Position numbers and translations under genes: made by a program
Shown here: positions 62,746 to 64,000 of the stretch, one piece after another
Numbering within the stretch: position 1 is the stretch's first letter
Layout of the letters: each line of letters begins with the position of its first letter
Assembly (NCBI RefSeq): GCF_000015165.1
Contig: NC_009485.1
Location: 5,165,501 to 5,229,500, forward strand
DNA from: Bradyrhizobium sp. BTAi1
Lineage (GTDB): Bacteria > Pseudomonadota > Alphaproteobacteria > Rhizobiales > Xanthobacteraceae
Length of the DNA stretch: 64,000 nucleotides
Direction: 5' to 3'
The notes under the pieces: generated by a model
Database searches by the model: none
Told to the model about the DNA's origin: nothing
Seen by the model: the letters and a program-made list of their open reading frames with translations, nothing else

Positions 62746-63087
62746 CTAAGTCATGCTGCCGGGCATGAAGCAGCGGATCGAGAGGCCCTGATAGCCCCGC
62801 ATCGGCCAGACCATCGTGCGGCCGACCCGGTTGGGCTCGGTGATGACGGCCTCGTCGGGCACGTCGAGCCATTCGCCTTCGATGCGCACGCGGTAATGGC
62901 CATTTCTGCTTTCCCAATCGACGTCGCTGACGGCGCTGCCGTCAGCATCGGAGCAACAGGGACCCTTTCCGCTTCGCAGCCCATCGAACCAGGCCTTCAA
63001 CTCCGGCGACGAGTTCGCGTATTGACCGCGGTCGCGCGCCAGCCCAGGTGGCGCGGAAAGTGCGATCAGCAGAGCTGCCCCCGTCAT
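62746..63087 (-). CDS. Secreted hypothetical protein with Cys pair
   Basis: 113 residues from ATG 63087 (MTGAALLIALSAPPGLARDR, a short signal peptide). Longer frames to 63222 lack support. The mature part has KGPCCSDADGSAV and WLDVPDEAV, with a C-terminal IRCFMPG, resembling small exported proteins of alphaproteobacteria that carry a GQY.....KAW signature. Start uncertain. Confidence 0.55.
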   Translation of the reverse strand: MTGAALLIALSAPPGLARDRGQYANSSPELKAWFDGLRSGKGPCCSDADGSAVSDVDWESRNGHYRVRIEGEWLDVPDEAVITEPNRVGRTMVWPMRGYQGLSIRCFMPGSMT

Positions 63088-63329
63088 CTGGATGGGAGGC
63101 GTCCTGCACTTGTCCCGCCATCGCGCGCGGCGCGTCGTCCCGGGCTCAATTCGATGCGGCTCATGGCCGCCTGACACGATCCATTTGCTCATTGCCGTCT
63201 GGTCCATCTGCTCTTGCACCACCCAAGGGTGCGCGGATGGCGATGCATCAACCGGGCCAGTTTGCGATTCGATCGCGGCTTCGTGAGAGTCAATCCGGGG
63301 TCTTACGCAGGAGATCGAGGTCGATCGGC

Positions 63330-64000
63330 CTACTCGGCCGCCTGCTCCAGCGGCGCGACACGCGGCAGGACGATCTGGATGCGCGTCCCCGCCCCGGGCT
63401 CGGACTCGAGATCGAGCCGTCCGCCGAGACGATTGGTGACGATGTTGTAGACGATGTGCAGGCCGAGGCCGGTGCCGCCCTGATCGCGCCGCGTCGTGAA
63501 GAACGGATCGAAGGCGCGGCGCCGGACGTCCAGGCTCATGCCGCAGCCATTGTCGGAGAAGATGATCTCGACATTGTCGCGTCCGGACTCGCGGGCCTGG
63601 ATCTCGATCGTGCCTCCCCGGCCATCCGGGAACGCATGCGCGACGGCGTTGAGGAAAAGGTTGGTCAGGACCTGGCCGTAAGGGCCGGGATAGCTGTTCA
63701 TCACCAGATCGGGCTGGCAGTTCACGTTCAGCGTCAGGTTCTGCTTGCGCAGGCCTGGCCGCAGGCTCAGCATCACCTGCTCGGTGAGATCGGCGAGATC
63801 GAAGGTCCGCTGGTCCGAATAGTTGCGGTCGGCCGCGACCTGTTTGAACGACTGGATCAGCTCGGCCGCACGATTGAGATTGGCGACCAGTTGCCCGGCC
63901 GCGTTGCGACTGGTCTCGATGAACTCGTTGAGGCTCGAGCGGCGCAGTTCACCGCGGCTCACGGCCTCGCTGAAGCGCTCGGTCTTGCGCTCGAGCGCGG
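63330..64000 (-). CDS. Sensor histidine kinase, C-terminal part (5' end outside window)
   Basis: Open to the window edge. HATPase signatures: N box NLFLNAVAHAFPDGRG, G1 box DNGCGM, F box FDPFFTT, G2 box GGTGLGLHIVYNI. Before it is a helical stretch SSLNEFIETSRNAAGQLVAN without the phospho-acceptor His visible, so that part is probably upstream. Partner response regulator not in the window. Confidence 0.9.
   Translation of the reverse strand, partial: ALERKTERFSEAVSRGELRRSSLNEFIETSRNAAGQLVANLNRAAELIQSFKQVAADRNYSDQRTFDLADLTEQVMLSLRPGLRKQNLTLNVNCQPDLVMNSYPGPYGQVLTNLFLNAVAHAFPDGRGGTIEIQARESGRDNVEIIFSDNGCGMSLDVRRRAFDPFFTTRRDQGGTGLGLHIVYNIVTNRLGGRLDLESEPGAGTRIQIVLPRVAPLEQAAE

Overview
This GC-rich window looks like a chromosomal segment of an alphaproteobacterium of the Bradyrhizobium/Nitrobacteraceae type. 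That is an inference from codon usage, the flanking housekeeping-like genes (TRAP transporter, Cache/HAMP chemoreceptor, class I photolyase, host-attachment protein, small secreted Cys-rich protein) and the REP-like intergenic palindromes. No database search was possible.

Layout. (1) 1-10,605 is chromosomal backbone: the end of hyuA, hyuB, a TRAP transporter (dctP-dctQ-dctM) probably importing the substrate of that amidohydrolase pair, a chemoreceptor, phrB, a Lys/Ala-rich histone-like protein and a His-rich exported peptide. (2) 10,604-56,343 is foreign DNA built around a single tRNA-Arg(TCG). An intact 77-nt tRNA gene lies in the middle (26,448-26,524). Its first 40 nt are repeated at the left border (10,606-10,645) and its last 25 nt at the right border (56,319-56,343). 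The simplest reading is two elements integrated on opposite sides of one tRNA gene. (3) 56,344-64,000 is backbone again: an acyltransferase, several small proteins, a VOC protein and the end of a histidine kinase gene.

Element 1 (about 15.8 kb, 10,646-26,447) is phage-satellite-like. It has a tyrosine integrase, an AlpA-type regulator, a primase-polymerase/VapE replication protein followed by iteron-like repeats, a serine recombinase, an HNH nuclease, an AlbA_2 (Schlafen-like) protein, and terminase genes with no recognisable capsid, portal or tail gene. A large DUF2254-like membrane protein sits next to the tRNA end.

Element 2 (about 29.8 kb, 26,525-56,318) carries a second integrase, an excisionase-like HTH protein, a winged-helix replication-like protein, a sigma-like gene and a PCMT-like methyltransferase. 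It is also an insertion-sequence trap: IS66, IS3, IS21 and IS1182 copies and fragments, including an IS66 inside an IS3 inside an IS21 remnant, all defined by inverted repeats and target duplications. Two cargo modules stand out. One is a putative NTP-dependent conflict (immunity) locus: an EAD-like domain fused to a trypsin-like protease, an EAD-like domain fused to a TIR-like region, an nSTAND1 ATPase with a membrane anchor, and a divergent LCAT-like lipase. The other is a compact RiPP locus: a GrrM/OscB-type radical SAM/SPASM maturase beside a precursor whose C-terminus is almost entirely aromatic-X-Asn triplets (8 FPN, FSN, WFN, WTN). This is the most interesting candidate in the window.
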